Shown here one piece after another: positions 10,566 to 23,690 of a stretch of 64,000 nt of DNA (positions within the stretch are counted from its first letter, which is position 1; every line of letters starts with the position of its first letter). This DNA comes from Zygnema cylindricum (Eukaryota > Streptophyta > Zygnematophyceae > Zygnematales > Zygnemataceae). The DNA lies in NCBI GenBank assembly GCA_037447655.1, contig JBBHKE010001809.1, forward strand, positions 1 through 64,000, in the 5' to 3' direction. Both the position numbers and the translations under genes were made by a program. Under the pieces are notes generated by a model. The model saw only the letters and a list, made by a program, of their open reading frames with translations, searched no databases and was not told where the DNA came from.

Positions 10566-11532
10566 TGCAATTCCGTGTCCTCCATTGGACTACATAATTT
10601 AGGAAGCCTCTAGGTAGTGTTTAACTAACCTACTTTCAATCACAACCACTACTGCCCCAATAGACAAGTTGACAATCTGAGTGCACCCCTGTGCAGTCTA
10701 GACTCCCTTGAGTCCGTAGAAAAAAAAATCACTGAAAACGGCCAAACAGCCGATAAGGTATGGGGTGGCAAAGATGGCCATTTATACAAACTCTCAAAGA
10801 GAGGTAACAGTCTACCAATTTTTTCTAAGTCCTAATTCCCTCTCACAACCCCTATCTATAGAAAGTACGATGTACCGTACAGAAAAGTACTACTACCGGT
10901 GTACTTTTTGTACGGCCTATGTATGACAAGGCTATTTAGCGGACGCGTGTCCACTTTCTACTTGTCTTTCCTTTCCTCGGAATTCCCGCGACCAAATGTT
11001 ATCTCTCCACGTGGCGCCAGGTCATGCCACGTCACAAAACGTCAAAGTGACCATTCCGAGATCTCGACGGTGATATATGACATTGGATCAAAATGGACAC
11101 TAAATATTAGCCGTCGAAACAAATGCCCAATTCATTTGTTTCGTGCGAGATCATGTCCGCACGTTATATGATCCAGTTCAATGTATTTCCGTTAATCAAA
11201 TTACTGATCAAATCACTGTTTAAATATTTATTTCACCCTATGTAATTTAACGAACTTCTACGACAAACCGGTTAGAGCTGACGGCTACGCCTCGCTCTGC
11301 AGGTCAGAGGTTCGAGTCTTGTTGGAATCAACCTTTTGTTGAGAGTGACTTAAGTCACTTTTCAGCCCTGCTTATTAGGCAGAGGCATCCATGGCTTCAC
11401 TACTCTCTCTCTCTCTCCTTCAGTGACTACAACAAGTATGGGGGATAGAGAGGAAAGGTGGAAGCAGGGTGCCTGCTCTTTTTCCTTATTTTAAACATAG
11501 AAAACATTCTATAAATCTAGTGATTTTAAACA
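10566..11532 (-). repeat. 3' LTR of copia D
   Basis: 967 bp; begins TGTTTAAAATCACTAG on the minus strand and ends in CA beside CCACT. It is about 85 percent similar by eye to the 5' LTR at about 15855-16879, which indicates an old insertion. Both LTRs contain a tRNA-like piece with an RNA polymerase III B-box-like GGTTCGAG (around 11270-11320). Confidence 0.8.
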
Positions 11533-11656
11533 CTCCCTTTATTTTCTAGTCTAATTTGAATTTTTCTTTTAGTCCACATTTTTCTCTACAATATTTTAAC
11601 TTTGGAGAGGGCACAGGTTTGGTCATCATGTCAGCCACCATTTCTTCATAAGACCT

Positions 11657-14600
11657 TTACACAAGATTTACAATTTTATTTTCAACTTTCTCCCTCATAA
11701 AGCTCAATATTATGTCCATTTGTTTAGCTTTGAAATGATGTTTTGGATTGGTTGCAATTGCAACTGCAGCTTGATTATCACAAAAGACATCATGTACTCC
11801 CTCCTTGATATACCCCGGTTCATGCAGCAATGACTTGACCCACATCAATTCTTTCACAGCAGAGCAAGAGGCCATGTACTCAGCCTCCATAGTAGACTTA
11901 GCAACCACCTTTTGTTGCTTGCTGCTCCAACAACAAGCACCTTCCCCCGCATACAACACATACCTAGAAGTGCATCTTTTCATAGGTGCGTCCCCATAAT
12001 TGGCATCACTCCAAGTAGTGATATCACTGTGCTCCCCTCCCAAATGCCCCCATAACTCTCTGGTTCCCACTAGATATCTTATGACTCTCTTGGCTGCCTC
12101 CCAATCCCTCTTCCTAGGATCATTAAGACTTTACTGAGTACTCCAACTGCTGCCGCTATGTCTGGCCTGGTACAATTTATGAAGTATATTAGACTTCCTA
12201 CGACCTGCGTATAAGGGATATACTTCATAAACTCTCTCTCTCTTCGAGACTTATTTGACCATCTAAGATTATCACTCCTCCCTCTACACTCCCATCACTT
12301 ACTTTTTTCAAGTCCATGGGAGGCGTACAAGTGTTTGCTTTTTCTATCTAGAATTTTTCAAGCATATTACCTATTGCTTCTCTTCTGAGTAAGTCTAATG
12401 ATCCTTTTCCCCCTATCTCTTTCCATTTGAATTCCTAAAATATATCTTGCCTCCCCTAAATCCTTCATGTGAAATCCGCTTCTAAAATCTTTCTTTTATT
12501 TATTGATATTTTCCAAAGACTTACTTAACACCAGCAGATCATCCACATAAATTGCAATAAAAATCACACCATTCTCATCTTCAAACATACAGATAGAATG
12601 GTCAGAGCTGATCCGGATATATCCCAGACCAGTGAGAAACTCATCTAGTTTCTTATTCCACTATTGGGGAGTCTGCTTCAGTCCATATGAGCATGCAGAC
12701 TTTGCTCTCTTCCCCATTCTCCACGAATCCCTCTGGTTGCCGCATGAATATTTTTTCCTCTAACTCACCATTAAGGAATGCGGTCTTAATATCCATATGA
12801 TGTATTTCCATGTCTTCCGCTGCTGCTAGACTCAAGAGAATCCTTACTGATGGGAACCGAACAACTGGAGCAAACGTCTTCTCATAGTCAATCCCCTCTT
12901 TTTGGGTGAACCCCTTTGCTACCAAACCAGCTTTATACCTTTCAATGGTATAATCTGGGTTCAGTTTTAGTTTATATACCCATTTATAGCCAATAGGTTT
13001 TTTTTTTGGAGGACAATCTGCTGGTTCGAAAGTATTTGCTTCCATGATGGAAGCCATCTCATCATTTATGGCTCTAATTCATTTGTCTTTTTCTGGGCTG
13101 TTCACTGCCTCCAAGTATGACTAGGGCTCATCACGATGAGATAGCTTAGCTATCTTATAAGCAACCTATTTCTTTTGTATCCTTTTGCTGCTCCTTTTCC
13201 CTCCCTCAAACTCTGAAGCTGGAATGGAAGGAAGTCTCGCGTTTCTCCTTACTGTCTCATCAGTTCCCCTATTCATGGAAGTCGGTTCCAATTCCTTCTC
13301 TTTTGTCTCCTGGAAGTCCATAGGAATATGTGAGGTGTCTAGTAGATCTCCTGTATCTTGGATCTCCCTTGAATCCGCAATCACTTTTTCACTCATGTCC
13401 CTTTCGGGAAAGACAAGACTCCCTCACTTTCAGACTCAAAACGGATTTTTATCTTCTTGGTATATTTGAGGGGGTCAAATGACTTCCCTTCATCCATGAC
13501 AACTAGGTGTTTGACCAGAATAATATCTTGCTTTGCTAAGTCATAAACTCTATATCCCTTGACATCCTCATCATATCCTACAAAGGAACCAAGTTTGCCC
13601 TTAGCATCTAGTTTCAAGTTTTCTTATCCGTATCAAGACTGTAAACTTGGCTACCGGATACTTTAAGGTGTGAGATATCTCGTTTCTTTCCAACCCATCT
13701 CTCATAAGGTGTTATTCCCTTTGCGGCAGAGATAAGGACTTTATTCTTAATGTAGTTGGCATAGTTCATGGCTTCTGCCCAAAATATCTTTCCTATTTTC
13801 TTGTTAGCCAACATACTACATACACTATCTCCTAGTGTTCGGTTCAACCTCTCAGCTACCCTATTTTGTTCCAGGTTATATGGGACAGTTTTCTGGTTGT
13901 GAACTCCCTCATCTCTCAAGTATTCCTCAAACTGGTTAGAGGTATATTCTCCCCCATTATCACTCCTTATTCTCTTAATAGGGGTTACATGCAACTTCTC
14001 ACTCCAAGCTTTATAATCCTTGAAGAAAGTTGGCTTTTCATACTTTGTTTTAAGGAAGTAGGCTCTAGAATACCTAGACCTATCATCGGTTATTGTCAAC
14101 ATAAACCTCGTCCCTCCAATCGAAGTTACTCTTGCAGGTCCCCATGTATCTGTGTGGATTAAATCTAGTACCTTTGTGGACTAAATCTAGTACCTTTCCC
14201 CCCCTATATGTGGCGGCTTTAGGAAAATGAAGTCTGTGAGCTTTTCCTTAGGCACATCCACTACAATCATCCACCATTTCATTATCACCTCTTTATTTCC
14301 CTCAACTTATCAAAACGCACATGCCCCAACCGCTTATGCCAAATCATCAATTTTGGAACACCAACATAATAAGCATTCTTCTTTTCATTACTCAGGTTAA
14401 GCCTAAACATGCCTTTGCTACCCTTATCTGTCGTGAAGTAGACTTCATCCCCATACTTAGCTGTGAAGACTCCCTTTCTAGTGAAAGTGTCAAACTCTTT
14501 GTCATCTAACACATATGTAGAGACAAGATTTTTACTCCGCTGAGGAATGTAGAGTGCATCTGAGAATGTGAGTATATAAGTGTTATCCTCCACTAAGACT

Positions 14601-15747
14601 TTCAGATCTACAGACCCCACTAGATCTGTAGCAACCACTCTCCCATCTTCATACTCTATCTCTACAGTAGGGACCTTTTTTAGCTTAGTGAAGAGTTGCT
14701 TATCACGACACATATGCATGGATGCATCTGAGTCGATGATCCATCCTCCCTCAGGAGCTTCCTGAATTGCTCTAAGGGCACACTTCTGTCTCCGAGGGAT
14801 CTCCTTCTCCTCCAGAATCTTGCCAAGAAAAAGCTCCCGATCCTCTTTAAAAGACTCGTCCTTGATTTCTCTTGTCACTTTTGTGACCACAAGTGTCTTT
14901 TTCTTCCCTTTGAAAGAACCCCCTCCACGTACTCTCGGAGCCTCAGCTCCGACAACTAAACACAATCCGCGATAAAGTGTTGCGACTTTTTGCAGAAATG
15001 ACAATGGCCCTTTGGGGACCTTTGTCGTCTAGGCTGAACTCTTTCTCCTTTGTATGGATTTTTCGGGTCCTGTCTCCACCTGTCCCCTCCGCCGGCTAGA
15101 GCTTGAACGTTCTTTCCTCCTCTCCTGATCCCAATTGTGTTCTCTTGCACAAGTATCATACGGACCATTGTATTCCACTTCCATGAACTATCAGTCATTT
15201 CCTGTACTCGGTACACTATATTCTCATACTCGTCGGGTAACTTCATGATGTGAGTGTTAACTTTCATCTTCATTGTACCTGTCCATCCGGCACTCTCCAT
15301 CTCCATATATAAACAAGAAAGATCATTACAGTAGTTTAACATCTTTCCCCTTTTGTAAGTATAATTTCCCAACTTTTGCTCTGCCAACTGGAACTCCTGA
15401 ATGGTACCAGCTCCATAAATCTCTGCCAAACTCACCCACCACCCCTCGGCCTTGTAAACGTGAAGATGGGGAGTTGCCAAAGCTTGAGTGAGGTGTCTCA
15501 GAATGAAGTTCTTGGCAGCCATGTTGGTGTCTTCCCACATTTGGGTTTCATTCTCCGCGGTCTTCACGATCCCCGCTCCGGGTGCCCTGGAAATAGGAGC
15601 AATATGAGTAATAGGTGTCTCATTTTCTTTCCCCTTTTCGGACACGCTGTTGTCTCTATCATCTACATCCTCTCCTGCAGCAGATGCCGCTCCAAAAAAC
15701 CTTACTTCCCTAAACCCTGGTGGAGTTCCCTGAGGTGGAGGTTTCAC
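11657..15747 (-). pseudogene. gag-pol of copia D (broken)
   Basis: From 5' to 3' on the minus strand: gag at 15747-14956 with zinc knuckle CHFCKKSQHFIADC. Protease follows with WIIDSDASMHMC, where the usual DSG is DSD. Integrase comes next, with HKRLGHV and the SDNGGEYTS part of the DDE core (14102-13614). Reverse transcriptase has KWVYKLKLNPDYTIERY and FAPVVRFPS (13057-12653). RNase H has WSDANYGDAPMKRCTSRYVL and STMEAEYMAS (12070-11657). The parts sit in different frames with internal stops, so this is a dead polyprotein. Copia E at 17.97-21.89 kb is its closest relative in the window. Confidence 0.85.
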
Positions 15748-15854
15748 TTGTCCACTAACAATACCCCATTATCATTTTTCACACAAAGCCCCTGTTATGA
15801 TGGCTTCCCAATAGATGAATCCAAATTCATTGAAGATGGGCACCAAAGAGGGTG

Positions 15855-16879
15855 GGCCCATATCCTCCATTGGACTAAAAAATTCAAAAAGCCTCTAGGT
15901 AGTGTTTAACTTACCCACTTTCAATCACAACCACTACTGTCCCAACAAACAAGTTGATAATCTGGCAGTAATCGTGTGCAGTTTGGACTCCCATGAGTTC
16001 CGTTGAAAAAAACATCACTCAAAACGGCCAACCAGTCGATAAGTTATGGGGTGGCAAAGATGCCCATTTATACAAACTCTTAAAGAGAGAAGTAACTGTC
16101 TACCAAAGTTTTCTAAGTCCTAATTCCCTCTCACAACCCCTATCTACTGAAAGTACGAACCAATCATATTACTATACCGTACAGATAAGTACTATACCGT
16201 ATAGATAAGTACGACCGCCGGTGGACTTTCTGTACGGCCTATGTACGACAAGGCTATTTAGTGGACGCGTGTCCACTTTCTACTTGTCCTTCCTTTCCTC
16301 GTAATTCCTGCGACCAAATGTTATCTCTCCACGTGGCGTCGGGTCATGCCTCGTCACAAAACGTCAAAGTGACCATTCTGGGATCTTGACGGTGAGGTAT
16401 GCCGTTGGATCAAAAACCGACATTGAATATTAGCCCTCGAAACAAATGTCCGATTCATTTGTTTCGTGTGAGATCATGTTCGCACGTTATATGATCTAGT
16501 TCATTGTATTTTCGTTAATCGAATTACTGATCTAAACACTATTTAAATATTTATTACACCCAATGTATTTCAACGAACTTCTACGACAAGGTACTTCAAC
16601 GAACTTCTACGACAGACTGGTTAGAGCTGACGGCTACGCTTCGCTCTGCCGGTCGAGGGTTCGAGCCCTGCTGGACTCAACCTTTTGTTGAGAGTGACAT
16701 AAGTCACCCTTCAGTCTTGCTCATTAGGCCGAGGCAGCCATGGCTTCACTTCTCTCTTTCTCTCTTTCAGTGACTACAAGAAGTATGGGGGTTAAAGAGG
16801 AAAGGTGAAAGTAGACTGCATGTTCTTTTTCCTTATTTTAGACCTAGAAAATATTATATAAATCTAGTGATTCTTAACA
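15855..16879 (-). repeat. 5' LTR of copia D
   Basis: Direct repeat of 10566-11532. The outer (high-coordinate) end is fixed by TGTTAAGAATCACTAG on the minus strand and by the CCACT duplication. The inner end is less certain because the copies diverge near 15855. It also carries a local duplication GAACTTCTACGACA at 16575-16613. Confidence 0.7.
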
Positions 16880-17235
16880 CCACTTAGTTCTTCTTTGTTT
16901 GCATTAAAATAAATAGAGTAGAACAAGACAAAACAAATCATCATTCACAAACAAATTAGGCTTGACAACTTTCCTATTCAATATTAGTTTATTACTGGAC
17001 ATTGTCATTTGACTACAATTATACTCATTTCTAATATAATGGAATCTACTTTTTGAACGAATATCTATTTTATGCCTTGCTACATGTGAATGCATTAACT
17101 CTCTTTGCCTACATTTCTGAACTATCCCTATTCGTGATTTATCAAGTCCGTCACTTTTGTGAATTCTGTCAATCAAATTAGGTTGCACGTGATCCTAGAA
17201 GTCCTCCTAGTTTCCCAAAATGTCTGATCAAGGTT
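16880..17235. repeat. Repeat F, right part (copy 1)
   Basis: About 355 bp, roughly 93 percent identical to 24390-24745. It continues repeat F beyond copia D. It has no coding frame I can support. Confidence 0.75.
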
Positions 17236-17254
17236 AGCAGGTCATGGGCCAGCT

Positions 17255-17385
17255 AGGCGTCCTTGATAAGTTTGAATGATCAATTATCAATTGTGGAGGT
17301 GTAGGGCCGAGACGGCTCTTGTCCTTGATAAGTTTGAATGATCAATAATCAATTGTGGAGGTATAGGGCCGATATGGCTCTTGAG
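17255..17385. repeat. Tandem duplication of about 66 bp
   Basis: Two near-identical copies of TCCTTGATAAGTTTGAATGA followed by CAATTATCAATTGTGGAGG and a GGGCCGA block. Confidence 0.75.
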
Positions 17386-17546
17386 GAGTGGAACTGCTTA
17401 GGAATTGTTACCCGAGCAAAAACGTGTCCCGTTCAAGAACCGTTGTTTCAAGTGGGTGGGTTGCTAAATTTTTTTTTTTTGTTTTTCTTCTCGAGGTTTT
17501 TCAGATTTTTTGTTTCGGTTTTTTTCGTTTTTTCTTCGACATTGTT

Positions 17547-17968
17547 TGAGTCTATCTCTAACTTCTCTCTCCAACTCCCACACTTGTCGCAGTCACTGGG
17601 AAGTTGGAGTGGAAGCTAGAGCCATGGCTGCCTAGGCTATCCAAAGATTTACGGGAAATAGATTAGTTTATTTACCGATAAGTTATTTACTAAAAGGGTG
17701 ATGTCAGAAACAGGATCTGATCTTGGTACCTACGGAATAATAGATAGCCGATAGCCGGTAATCCAAACCGTTAAGTCTAAGACTAATGATACATGGTACA
17801 GTGATTGATATTTATTTAAACATGATTACGTAGGATAATTCATTTAACTGCAACTGTTTACGGGATACATAGATCCAAATATATAAAAGTACGGATTAAG
17901 GTACGGAAAAGGAACAAAAACCGCACATTTGTTTTGATAGCGAAACAATTACCGCGCAGGTATTTATT
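17547..17968 (+). repeat. Partial 5' LTR of copia E
   Basis: Matches 21970-22395 with blocks such as GAAGCTAGAGCCATGGCT, TGATCTTGGTACCT and TTTACGGGATACATAGATCC. Truncated at both sides. Confidence 0.75.
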
Positions 17969-17969
17969 G

Positions 17970-20900
17970 GATGGCTCTAATAGAGATGTACCGAAGTGTT
18001 ACGATTCAGCAACAACATTTGGCTGATCAGAAAGTTAAGGAGTATGTCTACAAAAAGGGAAGATGTTAGATTTTTGCAATGAGCTTGCTACACTTTTTAT
18101 ACAGCTAGAGAGTGCTGGAAAAGATTTTAGTGAAAAAGAAAAGGAAAACTGTTTACTGATGAAGTTACCCGATGAGTGAGAGAACAAAGTCAACATTATG
18201 TAGGACTTGGCGGACTCAAGGTGGATATGGAACTTAGTGGTAGGGATGATTGTCGTTTGGGAGAATACGATTGAGATCCGAAGGGGAGGAAAGAGTGGGC
18301 AAGCCTTGGCAGCTGCGACCGATTGGAGGAACAAGGATTCCCGGACACAGGTGGAAAACTATGGGGGGAGGGAGCAGAAATATCAGACCGACGAGTTAGG
18401 ACTAAGGGCTCCCAAAGGTTTATGTCATTTTTGTAAAAAACCAGGGCACTATATGGCAGAGTACACTAAGCTAACAGAGTTTTGGTTAAAGGAGGGGCAG
18501 ACCAGTGGAACCCCGAGAGGAAAGAAAAAGGCCCTTGTAACACAGGTACATGAGGCGGAATCCGAGGACGAGGACGATGAGCTCCTATTGGATTAGGAGT
18601 TGGAGGCGAAGAACGAGGTCGAAATTCCACGAAGGCAGATTTGTGCTTACGGTGGATTGAAAGGTGAAGCAAGCTGGATTGTAGATTCAGGTGCCTTCAT
18701 GCACATGTGTAAGGATAGGCACCTGTTCAGTAAGATAAAAAAGATTCCCATTGTAGAGATAGAGTTCGGGGATGGGAGGATAGTCACCACTACTCTTGTA
18801 GGATCGGTAGATTTGAAAGTGATAGTAGAAGGAAAGACATCCATAGTAACATTCTCCGATGTATTGTTTATTCCGGAGCTGAACAAAAACCTCATCTCTA
18901 CATCTGTATTAGATGATAAGGGTTTTTTACTAACACTAAGGAAGGAGTCTTTATTGCTAGTTTTGAGGAGGATGTCTATTTCATTGTTGAGAAAGGTAAC
19001 CATGGGATGTTTAGGCTAGTTTTAAGTAATGAAACGAAAAAACTTTATTATGCTCGTGTTCATGATATTATGATGTGGCATAAGAGGCTTGGGCATGTGA
19101 ATCTAGATAAGTTAAGAGAGATGAAAAAGATGGGAGTGATGGAAGGGATTAAGTTGAGTGAGAGTGATAATATAAGTGATTGTAGTGGATGTGCTCAAGG
19201 TAAAACACACAGATTACCCTTTCCTAAAACAACCACCTAGAAGGTAGAAAAAATTCTAGATCTAGTACACACAGCTATTTGGGGACCGACTAAAGTGCCC
19301 TCACCGGGGGGGAAGAGATTTATGATGACTATCACTGATGATTGGTCTCGCTATTCCCGGGTGTATTTTTTGAAAAACAAGTCAGAAGCTCAGGATTGTT
19401 TTAGACAATGTAAAGCATGGAGTGAAAAACTCCATGAAACTCCAATCAAGAGAGTATGGAGTGACAATGGTGGGGAGTATACTTCTAACAAGTTTGAGGA
19501 TTTTCTGAGGGAAGATGGAGTCCAACACCAAAAGACAGTTCCGGAAAACCCGGAACAAAATGGGGTAGCTGAAAAGTTAAATAGAACACTAAGTGATAGT
19601 GCTAGAAGTATGTTGTCAGATAAAAAGATAAGAAAAAAGTTTTGGGCAGAAGCAATGAACTTTGCTAATTACCTCAAAAATAGAGTTCTTACTTCAGCTA
19701 TAAAAGATCAAACACCTTATGAGAGATGGACAGGCCGGAAACTAGACATATCTCACTTAAAGGTTTTCGACAGTCAAGTATTCAGTCTCGATACAGATCT
19801 GTCCAATTGGAAACTAGATCCTAAAGGAAAACCAGGATACTTATTAGGATATGATGAGGATGTTAAAGGATATAGAGTTTATGATCTAAAAAGGGAAGAT
19901 ATAATCTTAGTAAAGCATCTAGTAGTTATGGATGAAAAAAAGTCTGTGGATCCCTTCAAGTATACAAAGTCAGTAAAAATCAGATTTGAGTCAGAAAATT
20001 CCGATGACTTTGAGCTTCCTAACTATCCAGGTTTTAGAGAAGATGACATTCTTGCAGGTACAAATCAGACCGAAAAGGACTCAGCTGTGGAAACTCCAGT
20101 GACAACTCTACCCGAAGCGCAAGACGTGGTGGAAATTTATTCGGAATCAAGGGATAGGGGAGAGCCGAGATTGTTCAAAAGAATCCACAGGAACCATCTA
20201 TTCCGGCCTCAAATTTTGAGAGGAGAAGGAGAAGTAGCAAAAGATTGCAAGAAAAACAGGTTAATGACAAGGTAACTAAACTATCTCATCAAGATGAACA
20301 TCAAACTTATGGAGAGGCGATGACTTGTCCAGAAAGGAAACCGGTGGAAGACAGCCATCAATGAGGAGATGGCCTCAATTATGGCAGCCGATACTTCGGG
20401 GCTATTGGATTGTCCACCTAACCGAAAACCAATCGGTTGTAAGTGGGTTTTCAAAATAAAACTGAACCCAGATAACACAATCGAGGGTTACAATGCCCGA
20501 TTAGTGGCAAAGGGATTTACACAAAAGGAGGGAATTGACTACGAGGAAACCTTTGCCGCGGTCGTTAGATTTCCCTCCGTCCGCATACTTCTCAGCCTGG
20601 CAGCAGCAAAAGACATGGAAGTGCACCAGATGGACATCAAGACAACCTTTTTTCATGGAGAATTGGAAGAGGAGATCTTCATGCGACAACCTGAAGGGTT
20701 TGTGGAGGAAGGAGAGGATATTAAGGTATGCGAGCTAATTAAATCTCTTTATGATTTGAAACAGGCACCTCGATAGTGGAATAAGAAGCTTGATGAGTTT
20801 CTTACCGGTCTAGGATATGTCTGGATGATCTCAGATCACTCAATCTATGTTTTTGAAGATGAGGAAAGTGTTGTATATATTGCAATTTATGTTGATGATT

Positions 20901-21888
20901 TGCTTGATTTAAGTAAATCAATGGAAAAAATTAATAAACTGAAAACCGATCTTAAGGGGAGATTTGAAATGAAGGATATGGGGGAAGCAAAATATGTTTT
21001 GGGAATTCAAGAAGAAAAGACCGAAAAAGAAAGATTATAAGATTGACTCATAAAGAAGCAATAGGGAACATGCTTGAAAAAATTCAGATGGATAAAGCTA
21101 ATAGTTGTACAACTCCCATGGAGTTAAAGAAGGGAAGAAATGGGAGTGAGGAAGAAAGAGTTATAGTTTTAGACGAGAAATTATCTCCTGAAGAACAGAA
21201 GTTCGTGCATATTATTCTTTACAGGCAAGTAGTGGGAAGTCTAATCTATTTTATGAGTTGTACCCGGTCGGATTTAGTTGCAGTTGTAAGAGTGCTGAGT
21301 ATAAGTTTAAATGCTCCCACTAAGAGGGGTTGGGAGGCAGCTAAGAGAGTTCTTAGATATTTGATAGGAACTAGGGATCTATGGTTGCATTTGGGTGGGA
21401 AGAATACTGACATCACGATCACCACTTGGAGTGATGCCAGTCATGGTGATGCTCCAATGAAGAGATGTACTTCTGGATATGTATTATATGTGGGTGATAA
21501 GGCTTGTTGTTGGAGTAGCAAACAACAACAGGTTATTGCCCAGTCCACCATGGAGGCTGAGTATATGGCCTCTTTCTCTGCTGTAAAAGAATTGATGTGG
21601 GTCAAGTCTTTGCTTGGTGAGCTAGGTCACCTTAAGAGTGGTGTGCAGAATTTTTTTTGTGATAATCAAGCAGCAATCGCTATTTCTGCCAATCCTAATC
21701 ATCATTTTAAAGCCAAACACATGGACATTAGACTCAGCTTTGTTAAAGAAAAAGTAGAAAACAAAATAATCAGTTTAGAGTACCGACCAGATAGCGAGAT
21801 GGTAGCAGATATCATGACCAAACCTGTGCCTTCCCCTATGCTACTAATCTGCAGGGAGAAATGTGTTTTGAAATTAAAGATTGACTAG
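17970..21888 (+). pseudogene. gag-pol of copia E (broken)
   Basis: Gag (17970-18596) carries CHFCKKPGHYMAEY, a zinc knuckle whose last Cys is replaced by Tyr. Protease has SWIVDSGAFMHMC (18670-18720). Integrase begins at HKRLGHVNLDKL, has the zinc pair CSGCAQGK, and continues in the 19295-20275 frame with TITDDWSRYS, WSDNGGEYTS and NPEQNGVAEK. Reverse transcriptase (20369-21040) keeps KWVFKIKLNPDNTIEGYNA and YVDDLL. RNase H (21043-21888) has WSDASHGDAPMKRCTSGYVL and ends in a normal stop. Internal stops (for example after QAPR near 20776) and frame changes show loss of function. The order is diagnostic of copia rather than gypsy. Confidence 0.85.
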
Positions 21889-21901
21889 AAAATAAGGGGA
21901 G

Positions 21902-22900
21902 TGTAGAAATTAATGATCTGTTTTTAAGTATTTTCTAGATCTAAATAGAAATATAGAAAGAAGCCGAGGCAATCTACCTCTAACTTCTCTCTCCAACTCT
22001 CAAACTTGTCGCAGTCACTGCGAAATTGGAGAGGAAGCTAGAGCCATGGCTACCTAGGCTATCCAGAGGTTAACGGGAAATATATATTAGTTTATTTACC
22101 GTTAGGGGTTTATTTACTAAAAGGATATATGTTGCGACTAGGATTTGATCTTGGTACCTGACGGACAAAAAGCAGCCAGTAGCCGGTAGCTTTATCCGTT
22201 AAGTCTAGACTTAGTGTTACGTACTATATGGTTTGATATTTAGTTAAACATTACCACGTAGGACAATTCATTTAACTGAAACTGTTTACGGGATACATAG
22301 ATCCAGTAATGTAAAAGTACGGATTACGGTACGGATAAGAAACGAATACCGCGCATTTGTTTCTTTAGCGAAACAAATACCGCGTAGGTATTTATTACGA
22401 CTACGATTACATGTGCATTTAATTGGACGGCCGGAATGAATGCCGAGATTGCGGAAGAGGATTTCGGCGGTTTTTGGCCATCGCCACATCGGATGACTCG
22501 TGGCAGGATAACATTGGATCGCGGCATCTCCAAGGATTAAGGGAGCAAATCCGGATGTACCACATGTCGACATTTAGGCCATGTCGTACAGTGTCTGTAC
22601 AGAAAGTACACTGGCAGCTATGCTTTTGTGTACGGAAAAGTAATATGATTAGCTCCGTACATCAGTAGATAGAGTCTGTGAGAGAGATACGACTTAGAAA
22701 AATTAGGAGATAGGACCCTCTTTCCCAGAGAGCTTCTGTACAAAAAGTCAACTTTGACCCTCCATAACTTACTGCTCAGGGGAGCAAATTCAGAGATTCT
22801 TTTTGCTATCGACTCACGAGAGTCTTCCCTTCACAGGAGCGAAGGTGGTTAGAGTTTTTGTCTGCCAGGGTGGCATTTTTTCTTGCTGAAACACAAAGGG
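21902..22900 (+). repeat. 3' LTR of copia E (right end approximate)
   Basis: Starts TGTAGAAATTAATG directly after the polypurine tract. It contains the segments shared with the partial 5' LTR, then about 500 bp with no partner in the window, so its end cannot be set by comparison. Confidence 0.6.
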
Positions 22901-23052
22901 GTCAGATTTATCTTAGAGGCTTCTTAGAAGCTGTTCACTCTGAGGACTTATGGAGGTCTCAGAGTTTCACCAACCACACATCGCCACCGCCATCGGAATT
23001 CTCAATCAGTTTCTAAACAAAAGAGGGAAACAACAATGGTGAGCAGCAAAGT

Positions 23053-23690
23053 GAGTGCTCAGATATCTCAAGAAGACAATTGATTACACTCTTACTTTTG
23101 GGGGAACTCAAGAAAGCATTAAAATTCATGCATTAATAGACTCTGATTGGGGAGGGGATATTGCAAGCAAAAAATCAACCACAGGTTGCTTAGGGAACAT
23201 TGGCGATAGGAGCCCGTGCTGGAGCAGCAAACTCTAGAAAACCGTGGCATTGTCCACTATGGAAACTGTCGCCGCCACATAAAACGAGGTTCTACAGCTT
23301 AAGGCACTTCTGAAAGAGCTAGGGTTTTTGCAGAAAACCAAGATCACCATCTATATGGACAGCCAGAGTTGTTTGGCTCTAATCAGAAAGCATATCAACC
23401 ATCCTAAGGCAAAGCACGTTAGCATGCGGTACCACTTCATTAGGGACACGACAATTGCTGAGGCCGAGGCATTTGAGTGTATGCCAGACAAGGAGAATGC
23501 AACCGATATTCTAAGAAAGGCTATTGGAAAAGATAATTTGTTTCTTTGTGCAGGAAAAGTTGGACGCTCTAAAGCGAAAAGAGCAGCGGAACCTTCTAAG
23601 GTGGAAGGAGCAGTTCCTAAGGAGAAAGGAGAGGAATCTAAGCTGAGCATACTAAAAGAAAGCAAGAAACGAAAGATGGGAAGAGTTTAA
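23053..23690 (+). pseudogene. Orphan copia RNase H fragment with an unusual basic tail
   Basis: A copia RNase H region lacking the rest of the polyprotein: LRYLKKTIDYTLTFGG, DSDWGGDIASKKSTTGC, an in-frame stop after CWSSKL, then MDSQSCLALIRKHINHPKAK and KHVSMRYHFIRD. It differs from copia A to E, so it comes from another lineage. The last 45 or so codons after LCAGKVGR are Lys/Glu-rich (KVEGAVPKEKGEESKL) rather than the usual short end. Upstream, ATGGTGAGCAGCAAAGTG at 23035 looks like a leader and start from an unrelated element joined here. Confidence 0.7.

Larger units (their letters stand above)
10566..16879 (-). mobile_element. Ty1/copia retrotransposon D, complete but decayed
   Basis: A 6.3-kb element on the minus strand bounded by two roughly 1-kb direct repeats. 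The target duplication CCACT is present at 10561-10565 and 16880-16884. The polypurine tract AAAATAAAGGGAG precedes the 3' LTR at 11532. Order on the minus strand is gag, protease, integrase, reverse transcriptase, RNase H, the copia order. Stops and frameshifts divide the polyprotein, so it cannot encode its own transposition. A locus copy without it exists at 24.2-24.7 kb. Confidence 0.9.
17470..22900 (+). mobile_element. Ty1/copia retrotransposon E, decayed
   Basis: Plus-strand copia relic. Its 3' LTR begins TGTAGAAATTAATGATC at 21902, after the polypurine tract AAAATAAGGGGAG. A partial 5' LTR (about 17547-17968) matches 21970-22395, but lacks both the first 70-80 bp and everything after TATTTATT, where it runs straight into gag. 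A deletion therefore removed the rest of the LTR, the leader and the start of gag. The right boundary near 22900 is not resolved. Confidence 0.75.
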
